DNA of 49,370 nt from JBBSOW01 sp038259365 (GCA_038259365.1 JBBSOW010000015.1:1-49370), one strand, 5' to 3'; shown: positions 1 through 10,361, counted from the stretch's first letter. Numbers and translations are program-made. Notes: generated by a model not told the origin, from the sequence alone.

Positions 1-468
1 GCCCAACAGGCCGACATCGTCCATGTGGCCTGCCACGGCCTCTTTCGTTCCGACAATCCGATGTTCTCGGCCCTTCAGCTGTGGGATGGCTGGGTCACCG
101 CGCAGGCCGTCGCCGAGATCTCCTTCGACGGTTCGCTCGTCGTCCTCAGCGCCTGCGAGTCCGGCCGGATGGGCCGCCGCGGGCGCGGTGACGAATCCAC
201 CGGACTGACCTGGTCGCTCCTGGCGGCCGGAGCGGTGGGGGTCATCGTAAGCCTATGGCTGGTCGACGACGCCGTCACCGCAGACTTGATGCGGCGGTTG
301 CACAACCGACTTTCCAAGGGCTGGTCTCCAGACAGCGCGCTGCGACGCGCGCAACTCGAGATTAGGCAACGTCATCCGCACCCTTACCTGTGGGCGCCGT
401 TCGTCTACGTCGGGGGCACACGTCACTTAGCACCGCACGACACCAACATTCAGGGGACATCATCGTGA
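1..468 (+). CDS. CHAT-domain (caspase-like) protein, C-terminal part
   Basis: The frame is open from base 1, so the start lies outside the window; 155 codons are visible. CHAT domains belong to the caspase-like cysteine peptidase clan. The two hallmark segments are present: HVACHG with the presumed catalytic His at visible residue 12, and VVLSACESG with the presumed catalytic Cys at residue 52. The later GLTWSLLAAGAVGVIVSLW stretch and the closing WAPFVYVGG also fit the family. CHAT proteins often carry N-terminal repeats or sensor domains, which cannot be seen here. The stop overlaps the GTG of the next gene (GTGA), so the two are probably translated together. Substrate and role are unknown; some family members act in anti-phage or regulated-death systems. 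Confidence 0.85.
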   Translation, partial: AQQADIVHVACHGLFRSDNPMFSALQLWDGWVTAQAVAEISFDGSLVVLSACESGRMGRRGRGDESTGLTWSLLAAGAVGVIVSLWLVDDAVTADLMRRLHNRLSKGWSPDSALRRAQLEIRQRHPHPYLWAPFVYVGGTRHLAPHDTNIQGTSS

Positions 469-1751
469 AAAAGCTCACCGCCCGGCTACTCGGCTGCACT
501 CTGGCAGCGACGCTTTCACTCGCCTCGATTCCACCCGCTGCGCAAGCCAAACCGTCATCACCGTCGAGCAATCAAATCGTCGTACGTTTGGACGAATCGA
601 CCGAGGCAGCGGCGTTCGCCTCCCGCTGGGGCGTGCAGATCGCCAACACGATGCTGTCCTCTCGAAGAATCTACCTCCTCCAAACGAGTTCAGACACTAA
701 GGAAAAACAATCTGACAAAGGTGGCCAGAAGGCCCAAGACGGTGGGAAAGGACCGGACCTGAAAAAGGTCGCCGAATCCATGGCCAAGGACGATGGCGTC
801 GTCTATGCCGAGCCGAACTACGATCTCACCCTCTCCGATGACCGCATGCACTACTGGGCGCTTCCCGGTGAAACCAGTCCTGACGAGACCGAGGAGAGCT
901 ACGTCTCGCAGCCGGCCGCCAACACCCTGCGTCTTTCCGAAGCCCACCTCAGTGCGCGTGGCCAGGGCACAACGATCGCGATCCTCGACACCGGGGTGGT
1001 CCTGAACCATCCCGCCCTTGTCGGACAGATCGTGTCTGGCTACGACTACGTGGATGACGACGCCGATCCAAGCGATGACGCCGACGGGATAGATTCGGAT
1101 AACGACGGCCACGTGGATGAGGGTCAGGGGCACGGCACCGCCATTGCGGGGTTGGCCCACCTCGTCGCCCCCGATGCCACCATCCTGGCGAGCCGAGTGC
1201 TGGACAGCGACGGCAACGGCAGCGTCTATCTGATGGCCGAGGCCATCTCCGACGCCGTGGACGCGGGGGCCGATGTCATCAATATCAGCGCGGGCGTGGA
1301 GGGGGACAACGAATCCAAGGTGTTGTCCGACGCGTTGCACGACGCCGCCCATGGCGACCGGGTCTCTATCGTGACCGCGGCCGGAAACGACGGCAACGGA
1401 TCCAAGACCTACCCGGCTTCGGACAAGCACGTCATCTCGGTAGGGAGCACGGAATCGAACGATCCGCTGCGCTTGACCGGGTTCTCCAATTACGGCAAAT
1501 GGGTGACGGTGGCAGCTCCGGGTGTAAATCTGATCAGCACCGCCACCTACGGTTACCAGCACGGCAGCGGTACCTCTCTGTCTGCTCCTCTGGTGGCCGG
1601 AGCAGTAGCCCTCCTACGCTCGGAGCGTCCAGACGCGAAGTCAAAGGACGTCGTCAAGGCGATCAAGGAGTCGTCGGTGTCACTGCAGAACGGACCCAAA
1701 GTGGAGACCGGCAGCATCGACATCGTCGCCGCCCTGGACAGGCTCCGCTGA
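465..1751 (+). CDS. Secreted subtilisin-like serine protease (S8 family)
   Basis: This is a 428-residue subtilase. Catalytic residues are visible: Asp175 (AILDTGV), His223 (GHGTAIAGL), oxyanion Asn308 (AAGNDG) and Ser371 (GTSLSAPLVAGA). Residues 1-28 look like a Sec signal peptide (KK, hydrophobic core, AQA cleavage site), followed by a propeptide-like segment at about 37-120. An Asp-rich insertion (about 197-218) just before the His motif could bind calcium. There is no C-terminal anchor. GTG 465 was chosen because it follows AGGGGAC, starts exactly at the signal peptide and overlaps the CHAT stop; a start further upstream would bury the signal. Pairing with a CHAT protein suggests a joint proteolytic function, but this is inference. 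Confidence 0.93.
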   Translation: MKKLTARLLGCTLAATLSLASIPPAAQAKPSSPSSNQIVVRLDESTEAAAFASRWGVQIANTMLSSRRIYLLQTSSDTKEKQSDKGGQKAQDGGKGPDLKKVAESMAKDDGVVYAEPNYDLTLSDDRMHYWALPGETSPDETEESYVSQPAANTLRLSEAHLSARGQGTTIAILDTGVVLNHPALVGQIVSGYDYVDDDADPSDDADGIDSDNDGHVDEGQGHGTAIAGLAHLVAPDATILASRVLDSDGNGSVYLMAEAISDAVDAGADVINISAGVEGDNESKVLSDALHDAAHGDRVSIVTAAGNDGNGSKTYPASDKHVISVGSTESNDPLRLTGFSNYGKWVTVAAPGVNLISTATYGYQHGSGTSLSAPLVAGAVALLRSERPDAKSKDVVKAIKESSVSLQNGPKVETGSIDIVAALDRLR

Positions 1752-1784
1752 GACTCACGCCCCCACCGGTGCTGGGACGGGCGC

Positions 1785-2627
1785 TTAGAACAAGACGGTG
1801 GCGAACTCGCCGACCTCGCGAAAACCCATCCGTCGATAGGTCGCTCGGGCCGGCCGGTTGAAGTCGTTGACGTAGAGCGAGATCGTGGGCGCCACCTCGC
1901 GGGCGAGCCGCACCACGCCGGCCATCGCGGCGGGGGCGAGGTGCTGGCCCCGCAGCTCGGGGCTGAGCCACACGCCCTGAATTTGGGCGACGCCGGGAGT
2001 CACCGAACCCAGATCGGACTTGTAGATCACCCGGCCGCGCTCCAGGATGCCGAAAGCGCGGCCGGATTCGATCAGCCGACGCACGTAGAGCCGATAGGAG
2101 GATTCGTCGCCCTGAATGGGCGATTGGCCCACCTCTTCTGTGTACATCGCCACGGCGGCGACGAAGTAGGCGTCGTAATCGTACATCGTGATGCGCCGCA
2201 CCCTTGGGTCCGGCGCTATCGTCGGGTCGGTGCTGATCGCCATCATGGGTTGACGCGCCCGAACCTCGCGGACCGAAGACCAGTTGTGCCCCCAGCGCTG
2301 CGCCAGCCCCTGCCACATGGCCATCGCGACAGCGGAGGGGCCGATGATCGAAGAGCAGGTGCGGGCGGCCCCCAGAAATTCGACGTAGGCCTCGACGGCC
2401 TCGGGATGGTCGGCGTTGACGGGCACGAGGTTGGCGCCCGAATGCAGCATCGAGACCAGTTCGCCGCCGCACACGTAGCCGAAGACGGAGCAGCCGAGCC
2501 GAAAACGCTCCAGCCCGCCGGCGCGGACCCGCGCGGCGACGAAGACATTCTCGACGGGGCGGGAGCGCAGCAGTCGTCGAGCCGAGGACAGATCGTCGTC
2601 GCTCAGAAGACGGACGTGCCCGCCCAT
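1785..2627 (-). CDS. GNAT acetyltransferase of the ispG-linked actinobacterial type
   Basis: This 280-residue protein has a poorly conserved N-terminal half and a C-terminal GNAT fold. The acetyl-CoA-binding region is around VWLSPELRGQHLAPAAM, and the end (LYVNDFNRPARATYRRMGF) is the usual GNAT beta-alpha closing element. Its start codon directly follows the ispG stop (TAAATG), so it is the last gene of the dxr-site-2 protease-ispG run. The same arrangement occurs in M. tuberculosis (Rv2867c next to gcpE), from established knowledge. The substrate is unknown. The gene converges with the subtilase, with about 33 bp between their ends. Confidence 0.85.
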   Translation of the reverse strand: MGGHVRLLSDDDLSSARRLLRSRPVENVFVAARVRAGGLERFRLGCSVFGYVCGGELVSMLHSGANLVPVNADHPEAVEAYVEFLGAARTCSSIIGPSAVAMAMWQGLAQRWGHNWSSVREVRARQPMMAISTDPTIAPDPRVRRITMYDYDAYFVAAVAMYTEEVGQSPIQGDESSYRLYVRRLIESGRAFGILERGRVIYKSDLGSVTPGVAQIQGVWLSPELRGQHLAPAAMAGVVRLAREVAPTISLYVNDFNRPARATYRRMGFREVGEFATVLF

Positions 2628-3773
<1,146 letters not shown>

Positions 3774-3823
3774 GGGTCTGTGGTGCCTCCAACTAGAAAC
3801 GGGTGCCGCGCGGGCGGGGTCAA

Positions 3824-5125
3824 CTAGAACAGCCTAATAGGGTCGATCAGATCGGCCAGAATCAGCACCACGCCGCAGACGGCGATGAACCCACCTACAA
3901 GATAGGCCACCGGCAGCATCTTCGCGGTGTCGACGTGGCCCGGATCGGCGCGGTTGAACAGCCGGGCGAGGCCGCGCTTGATGCCCTCGTAGAGCGCGCC
4001 GGCGATGTGGCCGCCGTCGAGCGGCAGCAGGGGGACAAAGTTGAACAGCGCGACGAACAGGTTGACCGAGCCAAGCAGGCGGAACAGCGTCGCCACCTTG
4101 TCGTCGCTGGTGATGAGGTCGGTGGAGGCCACCTCCCCGGCCGCCCGGCTGGCTCCGACGATACTCATCGGCCCGTAGACGTCTCGCGCCTGCCCGGTGA
4201 TGAGGTTGTAGCCGACGTAGTACACCTTGACGGGGAAGCCGAGCAGGGCGTGGAAGGTCTGCTCGGTCATCTGCACCATGTCGTGGGCCACCACGACGGG
4301 GCCACCCTTGACGAGCTTCTGCTCGGGCGCGACCCCGAAGAAGCCGGCCTCGATGCGCTTGCTGGGATCCCACTTGTCGCGGACGCCGGTGAGCAGCGTG
4401 TTCACCGGAGCCAAGGCCAGTTCGCGGCCGTCGCGCTCGACGACGACCTGCGCGCGGCCAGCACGGTTCTCGCGGATCAGGGTGGAGAGTTGTTCCCAAT
4501 CGTTGAGTCGGACGCCGTTGAAGGAGATCAGCCGGTCCCCCACTTTGGCGCCGGACTGGAACGCGGGCGTCTTGGGCTCGCCCGTGGTGCAGTCGGTGGT
4601 GGTGCCCGCCGGGACGACGCACTCGTTCACCTGGGCGATCGTCAGCTCGAGCCGGGGCGCACCGTAGAAGGCGGTGACCCCCCAGAACATGACGAAGGCC
4701 AAGAAGATGTTCATCATGGGCCCCCCGGTCATGATGATGAGCTTTTGCCAGGTCTTCTTCTGGTAAAAAAGTCGCCCGTCGTCCTCGGGTTCGATCGATT
4801 CCCACTCCATCTCTCGGGCCTGATCGGCCAGGGTCTGGAAGGGGCCCGAGTTGGAGCGCCGCAGCTTGTTGCTGCCCTTGGCCGGCGGATACATGCCGAC
4901 GAGGCGGACGTAGCCGCCGAGCGGGATGGCCTTGAACCCGTATTCGGTCTCGCCGCGACGCCAGGACACGAGCGTCTTGCCGAAGCCCACGAAGTACTGG
5001 GTGATCTTGACGCCGAAGATCTTGCCGGGCACGAGGTGACCGACCTCATGAAGGGCGATCGAGGCCATGATGAGGGCGAAAAACAGCACGGCGCCGCCGA
5101 GGTAAAGTACGAGTTCCATCGGCAA
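3824..5125 (-). CDS. rseP: Site-2 membrane metalloprotease (M50, RseP/Rip1-like)
   Basis: This 433-residue intramembrane zinc protease carries HEVGH at residues 26-30 in the first membrane segment and the LDGG metal-ligand motif near residue 372. A single PDZ-like domain lies between them (around GDRLISFNGVRLNDWEQL). Such enzymes cut anti-sigma factors or other single-pass membrane proteins after a first cut outside the membrane; Rip1 is the M. tuberculosis counterpart in the same gene position. It sits 34 bp downstream of dxr and 50 bp upstream of ispG, a placement conserved in actinobacteria. No cognate anti-sigma factor is visible in the window. Confidence 0.95.
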   Translation of the reverse strand: MPMELVLYLGGAVLFFALIMASIALHEVGHLVPGKIFGVKITQYFVGFGKTLVSWRRGETEYGFKAIPLGGYVRLVGMYPPAKGSNKLRRSNSGPFQTLADQAREMEWESIEPEDDGRLFYQKKTWQKLIIMTGGPMMNIFLAFVMFWGVTAFYGAPRLELTIAQVNECVVPAGTTTDCTTGEPKTPAFQSGAKVGDRLISFNGVRLNDWEQLSTLIRENRAGRAQVVVERDGRELALAPVNTLLTGVRDKWDPSKRIEAGFFGVAPEQKLVKGGPVVVAHDMVQMTEQTFHALLGFPVKVYYVGYNLITGQARDVYGPMSIVGASRAAGEVASTDLITSDDKVATLFRLLGSVNLFVALFNFVPLLPLDGGHIAGALYEGIKRGLARLFNRADPGHVDTAKMLPVAYLVGGFIAVCGVVLILADLIDPIRLF

Positions 5126-5159
5126 AAAGCCTACCTCGCCGCGGGTAACGTCACTGTGC

Positions 5160-6338
5160 TTACGCCTGCTGGCGGGCCCAGGCGTCGGCCGCGAGGATCG
5201 CCTCGACGGTCAACTCGTCGTCGCCGACGAACCCGTCCGCCAGATGTTTGTCCAGTACCGCGGTGACGGTGTCGACGATGTCGAGAAAGCCGATCCTACC
5301 CTCGTGGAAGGCTTCCACCGCCTCCTCGTTGGCGGCGTTGAAGACCGCGGGGGCGGTACCCCCGTGCTGGGCCACCCGCTTGATGAGGATCACCGCTGGG
5401 AAGGCCTCGTCGTCCAGCGGCTCGAAGGTCCAGGTAGCGGCGGTGGACCAGTCACACGCGCTGGCGACACCGGGAATCCGCTCGGGCCAGCTCAGGCCGA
5501 GGGCAATGGGTAGCTTCATGTCTGGCGGCGAGCACTGCGCCAGTGTCGAGCCGTCGCGGAACTGCACCATCGAATGCACCACCGATTGCGGGTGCACCGT
5601 GACGTCGATCCGCTCCATGGGAACGCCGTAGAGCAGGTGGGCCTCCAACACCTCGAGGGCCTTGTTGACCATGGTGGCCGAGTTCGTCGTCACCATCCGC
5701 CCCATATTCCAGGTCGGGTGGGCTAGGGCCTGCTCGGGCGTCACGTCGGCCATCTGCTCCCGGGTCCAGCCGCGAAAGGGACCCCCGCTGGCCGTGACGA
5801 TCAGCCGGTCGACCTCCTCGGCCCGCCCCCCGCGCAGGCATTGGGCGAGGGCCGAATGCTCCGAATCCACCGCGACGATCTGGCCGGGCTGCGCGGCGTC
5901 GGGGACGAGCCTCCCGCCGATCACGAGCGACTCCTTGTTCGCCAGCGCCAACACCGAGCCCGCCTCGAGCGCGGCGAGGGTGGGCAACAGGCCGGCCGCC
6001 CCGGTGATCCCGTTCAGCACGACATCGACGGGCCGGGCGGCCAGCTCGGTGGCCGCGTCGGGGCCGGCGATGAGCCGCGGCAGCCTCACCTCGCCCTGGG
6101 ACCAACCGCGCCGCTTCGCCTCGGCGTACAGGGCAAGCTGGAGATCCTGCAGGACGGTGGGCTTGGCGACGGCGACGATCTCGGGCTGGACGCTGGCGAT
6201 CTGGCTGGCCAGCAGCTCGATGTTGCCCCCGCCGGCCGCCATCGCGACGACGCGGAACCGCCCCGGATTGGCGGTGATGACCTCGATGGCCTGGGTGCCG
6301 ATCGATCCGGTGCTGCCCAGCAGGGTGACGGTGCGCAT
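5160..6338 (-). CDS. dxr: 1-deoxy-D-xylulose-5-phosphate reductoisomerase
   Basis: Dxr catalyses the first committed MEP step, DXP to MEP with NADPH. From the chosen ATG at 6338 the protein is 392 residues, a usual length. It begins MRTVTLLGSTGSIGTQ, placing the NADPH-binding GSTGSIG at residues 8-14. Further signatures are LANKESLVIGG, VDSEHSALAQCL, TASGGPFRGW, HPTWNMGRMVTTNSATM and NAANEEAVEAF. The frame is open about 24 codons further upstream, but those codons look non-coding. The gene is divergent from the YggS-type gene, with about 70 bp between the starts. It heads the dxr-rseP-ispG-GNAT run. Confidence 0.97.
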   Translation of the reverse strand: MRTVTLLGSTGSIGTQAIEVITANPGRFRVVAMAAGGGNIELLASQIASVQPEIVAVAKPTVLQDLQLALYAEAKRRGWSQGEVRLPRLIAGPDAATELAARPVDVVLNGITGAAGLLPTLAALEAGSVLALANKESLVIGGRLVPDAAQPGQIVAVDSEHSALAQCLRGGRAEEVDRLIVTASGGPFRGWTREQMADVTPEQALAHPTWNMGRMVTTNSATMVNKALEVLEAHLLYGVPMERIDVTVHPQSVVHSMVQFRDGSTLAQCSPPDMKLPIALGLSWPERIPGVASACDWSTAATWTFEPLDDEAFPAVILIKRVAQHGGTAPAVFNAANEEAVEAFHEGRIGFLDIVDTVTAVLDKHLADGFVGDDELTVEAILAADAWARQQA

Positions 6339-6411
6339 GGGCGCCAGTCTTCCAGCCCGCGCACTGGGTATCACGAGCCCCGGGACCAGACGGGGTTGTA
6401 GCGTGGGCACT

Positions 6412-7197
6412 GTGGCAGTTGAGCAGGGTGGGGATCCGGTTCGATCCGGCTACCCGCGAGCGCAAACCCTGGACGAGTTGAACCGCAACCTTGCCGCGGT
6501 ACGGACACGAATCACCGCAGCGGCTGAACGCAGCGGACGCTCCCCCGCGGACATCCGGCTGCTGCCAGTCAGCAAGACCGTCCCGGAGCAGCGGATCAGG
6601 CTGGCCGTGCAGGCAGGCTATTGCGAGTTTGGCGAGAACAAGGTGCAGGAAGCCCAGCGAAAGCACGACAACTTGGCCGACCTCGATGTTGCCTGGTCCA
6701 TCATCGGCCACCTCCAGACCAACAAGGCCAAGAACGTCGCCGCGTTCGCCACGGAGTTCCAAGCCCTCGATCGGTTACGCGTGGCACGGATACTGGACCA
6801 ACGACTGCAGGCGGCTGGCCGCGGGTTGGACGTGTACGTCCAGGTCAACACCTCCGGCGAGGACTCCAAGTACGGCCTCCCGCCCGAGGAGACGCTCGAC
6901 TTTCTGCGCCAGTTGCCTCGGTTCACCGCTCTGCGGGTCCGCGGGCTGATGACCCTGGCCGTCTTCAGCACCGATGCAAACCGGGTCCGTCCGTGCTTCG
7001 CTCGGCTATCGAAGCTGCGAGACCGCGTCCGCGAGGCCGACCCCGACCTGATCGGCCCCGGCGGGCTGTCCATGGGCATGTCCGGCGACTACGAGACGGC
7101 CATCGAAGAGGGCGCCACCGTCATCAGGGTCGGTCAGGCCATCTTCGGCGCGCGCCCGGTTCCGGACAGCCACTACTGGCCGGGGATCGAATCCTGA
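6412..7197 (+). CDS. YggS/PLPBP-type pyridoxal-phosphate homeostasis protein
   Basis: This is a single-domain PLP protein with the alanine-racemase N-terminal barrel fold, about 261 residues. The PLP lysine is Lys55 in LLPVSKTVPE. Other family signatures are FGENKVQEA, WSIIGHLQTNKAKN, VNTSGEDSKYG, RGLMTLA and LSMGMSGDYETAIEEGATVIRVG. The family buffers PLP and affects amino-acid metabolism; no enzymatic reaction is established. The start is GTG at 6412 or GTG at 6403; the longer upstream frame lies antisense to dxr. In many actinobacteria this gene sits in the division cluster, so its place here is unusual. Confidence 0.93.
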   Translation: MAVEQGGDPVRSGYPRAQTLDELNRNLAAVRTRITAAAERSGRSPADIRLLPVSKTVPEQRIRLAVQAGYCEFGENKVQEAQRKHDNLADLDVAWSIIGHLQTNKAKNVAAFATEFQALDRLRVARILDQRLQAAGRGLDVYVQVNTSGEDSKYGLPPEETLDFLRQLPRFTALRVRGLMTLAVFSTDANRVRPCFARLSKLRDRVREADPDLIGPGGLSMGMSGDYETAIEEGATVIRVGQAIFGARPVPDSHYWPGIES

Positions 7198-7251
7198 TCG
7201 ATGCCTCCGCGAGGCCGGCACCAGCGACCAACCATCGGATACGGTGGCGTC

Positions 7252-7953
7252 ATGACAATCGAGGGATCCACCACGTTGGCTGACTTGGTGATCGGGGACG
7301 GCCGCCGCGCTCGGGTTCTGGAGCGGTTCGGCCTCGACTACTGCTGTCGCGGCCACCGCACCCTCTCGGACGCCACCGCCGAGGCACACGCCGACCTGGC
7401 CGAGGTGCGCAAGGCGCTGGACCTCCCTGACGTCCGCCCCCACGAGGCGGCCAGGGTGCCAGAACGGGCTGCCCTCGCCCATGACATCGTCGACACCCAC
7501 CACGCGTACATGTGGGAGGAGATGCCCCGGTTGCTGGCCCTGATCGAGAAGGTCCACCGGGCTCACGGCGACCGGCATCACGAGCTGGCCAGGGTGCACG
7601 AGCTCTTCACCGAAGCGGTCGCCGCGCTCGATCCGCACATGACCAAGGAGGAGCGGTCGGTCTTCCCGGCGATCAGCCGCCTGGAAAAGACGCGGTCCCT
7701 GGGCGCCTCGGGACCGATCGCCGACCAGATCGACCTGCTGGTCCAAGAGCACACGGTGGTCGGTGAGCTGTTCAATCAGATCAACGCCGTGACCGGGAGC
7801 TACACGATGCCAGCAGACGGGTGCGCCTCGTACCGGGCGATGCTCGACGGCCTCCGCGAAATGGAACTCGACCTGCACGAGCACATCCACAAGGAGAACA
7901 ACATCCTCTTCCCTAGTGCGCTCGAGCTGGAGCGAAGCGTCACCGGCAGGTGA
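7252..7953 (+). CDS. Iron-sulfur cluster repair di-iron protein (RIC/ScdA/YtfE family)
   Basis: The 233-residue protein has two parts. The N-terminal DUF542/ScdA_N domain carries DYCCRG (Cys31-Cys32). The hemerythrin-like helical bundle has its His/Glu ligands spread over HDIVDTHHAYMWEEM, HHELARVHELF, HMTKEERSVFP, QEHTVVGELF and HEHIHKENNILFP. RIC proteins repair iron-sulfur clusters damaged by nitric oxide or oxidants. ATG 7252 was preferred over an upstream ATG at 7201 because the family domain begins at once with a short 'TLADLV' lead. Its stop overlaps the likely rpiA start (GTGA), so the two may be co-translated. Confidence 0.92.
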   Translation: MTIEGSTTLADLVIGDGRRARVLERFGLDYCCRGHRTLSDATAEAHADLAEVRKALDLPDVRPHEAARVPERAALAHDIVDTHHAYMWEEMPRLLALIEKVHRAHGDRHHELARVHELFTEAVAALDPHMTKEERSVFPAISRLEKTRSLGASGPIADQIDLLVQEHTVVGELFNQINAVTGSYTMPADGCASYRAMLDGLREMELDLHEHIHKENNILFPSALELERSVTGR

Positions 7954-8783
7954 CGGCTGCCACAATGTTGCCTGTGCCCGAATCGTTGAGCCCCCAAGAC
8001 CGAGCCAAGTCCTCCGTCGGCTACGCCGCCGTGGAGCGGTTCGTCCGCGACGGCATGACCATCGGTATCGGCTCGGGCACCACGATGGCGTGGTTCGTGC
8101 GGGCGCTGGGCGAGAAGGTGGCCAGCGGCCTCGATGTGCGCGGGGTCCCGACGTCCCGGCGCACCCGCGCGTGGGCAGAAGAGGCCGGCATCGAGCTGGT
8201 GGGCTTCGAGGACTTCGACCGGCTCGACCTCGTCGTCGACGGGGCCGACGAAGTCGATCGTGACGGTTACATGATCAAGGGCGGCGGCGGTGCGTTGCTG
8301 TGGGAACGCATCGTCGCCGACGCCGGCAACCACTACGTGTGCGTAGGGGACAGCAGCAAGCTCGTCGAGAATCTGGGCGCCTATCCGCTGCCCGTCGAGG
8401 TCGTGCAGTACGGCTACGCCTCCACTCTGCGTTCGATACGCCACCTGCTCGGCGAGCTCGGCTACGGCCAGATCCACATCAGCCAGCGGATGGTCGGCGA
8501 CACTCCCGGCACCCCGGCCGCCGACGACGCTCGACCACCAGCCCCGTTCGTCACCGACTCGGGCAATTTCCTCGTCGATCTGCACCTGGGCCGCATCACT
8601 GACGCGCAGCGGTTGGACGGCGAGATCACCTGGATCCCCGGCGTCGTCGAGTCGGGCTTGTTCACCGGCATCGCCGACGAGGTCATGTTCTGCGACAGCA
8701 GCGGCGAGATCAGCGTCATGTCCACCCGGCGCTCCCCCGCCGGCCGGCCCAGCACCACCGTTCGGGGCCGGGGCGAGGCCTGA
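7950..8783 (+). CDS. rpiA: Ribose-5-phosphate isomerase A
   Basis: RpiA interconverts ribose-5-phosphate and ribulose-5-phosphate in the pentose phosphate pathway. Motifs are GSGTT (41-45), VVDGADEVD (about 96-103) and KGGGGALLWER (about 110-120), the last containing the catalytic region. The length is 277 residues from GTG 7950, somewhat long. The extra length is a short N-terminal lead and an inserted Pro/Ala/Asp-rich loop (about GTPAADDARPPAP). ATG at 7965 is an equally good start, preceded by AGGTGACG. Some actinobacteria use RpiB instead, so a type A enzyme here is worth noting. Confidence 0.93.
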   Translation: MTAATMLPVPESLSPQDRAKSSVGYAAVERFVRDGMTIGIGSGTTMAWFVRALGEKVASGLDVRGVPTSRRTRAWAEEAGIELVGFEDFDRLDLVVDGADEVDRDGYMIKGGGGALLWERIVADAGNHYVCVGDSSKLVENLGAYPLPVEVVQYGYASTLRSIRHLLGELGYGQIHISQRMVGDTPGTPAADDARPPAPFVTDSGNFLVDLHLGRITDAQRLDGEITWIPGVVESGLFTGIADEVMFCDSSGEISVMSTRRSPAGRPSTTVRGRGEA

Positions 8784-8831
8784 GCCTGTCGGCGGCGGGC
8801 AGACTGTGTCCATGTTGAAACAGACGTCTCC

Positions 8832-10361
8832 ATGTTGTTGAACCGGGTCGTCGTTGCCTCCGCCGAGATCGCCGCGACGCGCTCGCGCAAGACCAAGGCG
8901 CAACTCATCGCCGCGGTGTTGGCCGAGGCGACTGATGGGGCCGAGGCCGGGTTGGCGGCCAGCTATCTCTCCGGGGACAGCGGGTTGCGCCGCACCGGTA
9001 TCGGCGGCCGGTCGCTGCAACACCTTCCAGAGGCCGCCGAGGAGCCGAGCCTGACGCTGCTGGACGTCTGCGAAGCGCTGACCGCCTGCTCGGAGGTGTC
9101 GGGGGCGGGCTCGGCGGCGCGACGCGCCGCCCTCGTCGACGGGCTGTTCTCCCGCGCCACCGCCGCCGAGCAGCGCTTCCTGGCGATGTTGATCATGGGC
9201 GAGCTGCGCCAAGGGGCCCTCGATGCGGTGATGCTGGAGGGGCTGGCCCAGGCCTACGCCGTGCCCATCGCCACCGTCCGCCGGGCCGCGATGCTGGGCG
9301 GTTCGAGCCCCGAGGTGGCCGCCGCCGCCCGCGAGGAGGGCGAGGCGGGCCTGGCCCGGTTCACCCTGCGCGTGGGCGTGGGGGTCTCCCCGATGTTGGC
9401 CGTCTCCGCTCCCGACACCGATACGGCCGCCGAGGGTTTCGCCGACGGCGCGGAGTTCGCGGTGGACGCCAAGCTCGACGGCATCCGCATCCAGGTGCAC
9501 CGCAGCGGCGATCGGGTGTGGGTCTTCACCCGCTCGCTCGACGAGATCACCGAGCGGCTGCCCGGGGTCGTGGCCGCCGTGCTGGCAATGGAGGCCCGGG
9601 AGCTCATCCTCGACGGGGAGGCCCTCGCCGTGGACCCGACCGGGCGCCCGATGCCATTCCAGGACTCCGCCGCCAGCGCGGCCACCCACCACGCCGACAC
9701 CGCCACGAACAGCCGGGGTCTCCGCGGCTTCTTCTTCGACGTCCTTCGTATCGACGGCCGCGACCTCATCGACGAACCCGCCCGGGTGCGCCTGGCCGAG
9801 CTGGATAGGGTTGCCGGCGAGCACGTCGTGCCTCGGCTCGTCACCGCCTCCGCCGCGGCGGCCAGAGAGTTCTTCGCCGAGCTCGTCGCCGGGGGGCAGG
9901 AGGGGGTGGTGATCAAATCCCTCGAGGCGCCCTACGCCGCGGGCCGCCGGGGCGCGGGCTGGATCAAGGTGAAGCCCCGTCACACCCTCGATCTGGTCGT
10001 GCTGGGGGTCGAGTGGGGCAGCGGTCGCCGCCGCGGGTACCTGTCCAACATCCATCTCGGAGCCCGCGACGGTGACGGGTTCGTCATGCTCGGCAAGACC
10101 TTCAAGGGGATGACCGACGAGATGCTCACTTGGCAGACCCGGCGCTTCCTGGAGCTGGAGGAGCGACGAGAAGGGCAGGTGGTGTGGGTGCGCCCCGAAC
10201 AGGTGGTGGAGATCGCCATCGACGGGCTGCAGCGCTCGACCCGCTACCCCGGCGGGGTCGCGCTCCGGTTCGCCCGGGTGCTGGGCTACCGCGAGGACAA
10301 GACCGCCGGCGAGGCCGACACGCTCCAAGACGTGCTCAAGGTGGCAGCATGGGCAGGGTGA
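8832..10361 (+). CDS. ligB: ATP-dependent DNA ligase (LigB-like)
   Basis: This is a 509-residue ATP-dependent DNA ligase of the actinobacterial LigB type. It has an N-terminal DNA-binding domain (about 1-190), then the adenylation domain with the nucleophile Lys214 in DAKLDGIRI. Other nucleotidyltransferase motifs follow: VFTRSLDEIT, ELILDGEALAVD, GVVIKSLEAPY and GAGWIKVKP. An OB-fold domain completes it (GRRRGYLSNIHLGAR onward). The N-terminus (VVVASAEIAATRSRKTK) matches the family start. It seals nicks in repair; the replicative NAD ligase is not in this window. The next gene's start lies within its last codons. Confidence 0.95.
   Translation: MLLNRVVVASAEIAATRSRKTKAQLIAAVLAEATDGAEAGLAASYLSGDSGLRRTGIGGRSLQHLPEAAEEPSLTLLDVCEALTACSEVSGAGSAARRAALVDGLFSRATAAEQRFLAMLIMGELRQGALDAVMLEGLAQAYAVPIATVRRAAMLGGSSPEVAAAAREEGEAGLARFTLRVGVGVSPMLAVSAPDTDTAAEGFADGAEFAVDAKLDGIRIQVHRSGDRVWVFTRSLDEITERLPGVVAAVLAMEARELILDGEALAVDPTGRPMPFQDSAASAATHHADTATNSRGLRGFFFDVLRIDGRDLIDEPARVRLAELDRVAGEHVVPRLVTASAAAAREFFAELVAGGQEGVVIKSLEAPYAAGRRGAGWIKVKPRHTLDLVVLGVEWGSGRRRGYLSNIHLGARDGDGFVMLGKTFKGMTDEMLTWQTRRFLELEERREGQVVWVRPEQVVEIAIDGLQRSTRYPGGVALRFARVLGYREDKTAGEADTLQDVLKVAAWAG

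Noticed and set aside
690..1562. 290-codon minus-strand frame
   Set aside because: Shadow of the subtilase, which has all catalytic motifs.
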